DNA of 15,197 nucleotides, taken from positions 1 through 15,197 of the forward strand of contig JAJYCM010000035.1 of NCBI GenBank assembly GCA_021778375.1, read 5' to 3'. Shown piece by piece: positions 14,831 through 15,197 of the stretch. Origin of the DNA: Bacteroidota bacterium (GTDB lineage Bacteria; Bacteroidota; Ignavibacteria; Ignavibacteriales; Ignavibacteriaceae). How positions within the stretch are numbered: position 1 is the first letter of the stretch; every line of letters begins with the position of its first letter. Both the position numbers and the translations under genes were made by a program. The notes under the pieces were generated by a model that worked only from the letters and a program-made list of their open reading frames with translations, was not told where the DNA came from and ran no database searches.

Positions 14831-15197
14831 ATGATATTAGATATTTATAAAATTGACGGAACTCTTTCCGATGAAAAATTGGAATTGGCGGATGATATTT
14901 TTGGTTTCGAACCAAACGATCATGCTATTTACCTTGCGGTAAAATCTTATCTTGCAAATCAAAGACAAGGTACCTCTAAAACTAAAGAAAGAGGTGAAGT
15001 AAGAGGCGGTGGTAAAAAACCATGGAAGCAAAAGGGAAGGGGCGGCGCTCGCGCTGGAACGACTAGATCTCCTCTCTGGGTTGGCGGTGGAACAATATTC
15101 GGACCACGCCCAAGAGATTATAGAGAGGATCTTCCAAAGAAAATTAAGAAGCTTGCGCGAAAATCTGCGTTGAGTCACAAAGTAAAAGATAATCAAA
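14831..15197 (+). CDS. rplD: 50S ribosomal protein L4, N-terminal part (partial)
   Basis: Some 122 codons are visible before the window ends in mid-gene. L4 binds 23S rRNA domain I and lines the peptide exit tunnel; in E. coli and relatives it also represses the S10 operon. The protein starts MILDIYKIDGTLSDEKLEL. Its basic, Gly-rich tunnel loop (~54-92) contains GGGKKPWKQKGRGGARAGTT and SPLWVGGGTIFGPRPRDY. The tunnel-tip sequence where macrolide-resistance changes are known looks unmodified. The ATG at 14831 has no strong Shine-Dalgarno, so coupling to rplC 12 nt upstream is likely. About 85 more residues should follow (usual family length about 205-210). Confidence 0.95.
   Translation, partial: MILDIYKIDGTLSDEKLELADDIFGFEPNDHAIYLAVKSYLANQRQGTSKTKERGEVRGGGKKPWKQKGRGGARAGTTRSPLWVGGGTIFGPRPRDYREDLPKKIKKLARKSALSHKVKDNQ

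Noticed and set aside
1..15197. A hidden accessory, defence or mobile system
   Set aside because: All coding space is taken by core genes in conserved order. No direct repeats, insertion-sequence ends, integrase, tRNA or CRISPR-like repeat spacing were seen.

Overview
The window is a continuous, single-strand (+) run of housekeeping translation and transcription genes: rplA (3' end only), rplJ, rplL, rpoB, rpoC, rpsL, rpsG, fusA, tuf, rpsJ, rplC and rplD (5' end only). It is AT-rich with A/T-ending codons. Most starts have Shine-Dalgarno sequences of the AGGAG type, and one promoter is of the classical TTGACA/TATAAT kind. RpoB and RpoC carry large lineage inserts, and the proteins resemble those of the Chlorobi/Ignavibacteria side of the FCB (Bacteroidetes-Chlorobi) group. 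My best guess is an Ignavibacteria-like bacterium. This placement comes from remembered family resemblance, not from a search.

Layout. Positions 1-166 hold the tail of ribosomal protein L1. A 97-nt leader with a perfect hairpin precedes L10 and L7/L12, the stalk module. A strong hairpin with a T-run sits between rplL and rpoB, at the place where the ribosomal and RNA polymerase parts of this operon are often uncoupled by attenuation. rpoB (TTG start) and rpoC then fill about 8 kb. A 164-nt spacer after rpoC has no GC-rich terminator but holds a near-consensus sigma70-type promoter with an A-tract upstream. This promoter should drive the str operon rpsL-rpsG-fusA-tuf. A second hairpin follows tuf, and 30 nt later the S10 operon begins (rpsJ, rplC, rplD), running off the window end.

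How the genes work together. L1, L10, L7/L12, S12, S7, S10, L3 and L4 are ribosome parts. EF-G and EF-Tu are the elongation GTPases that work at the L7/L12 stalk and the decoding and translocation sites. RpoB and RpoC form the catalytic core of RNA polymerase. Joining the beta operon, the str operon and the S10 operon end to end is an order found in many bacteria, but the three are split in E. coli.

There is no mobile element, CRISPR array, tRNA, rRNA or accessory system here. All genes are intact apart from the two cut by the window edges. The points worth a second look are regulatory: the L10 leader, the two intergenic hairpins, the str promoter, a ribosome-binding module shared by rpsL and tuf, and the absence of room for E. 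coli-type S7 and S10 leader control. No gene-free stretch exceeds 300 bases. I found no evidence for a previously undescribed system.
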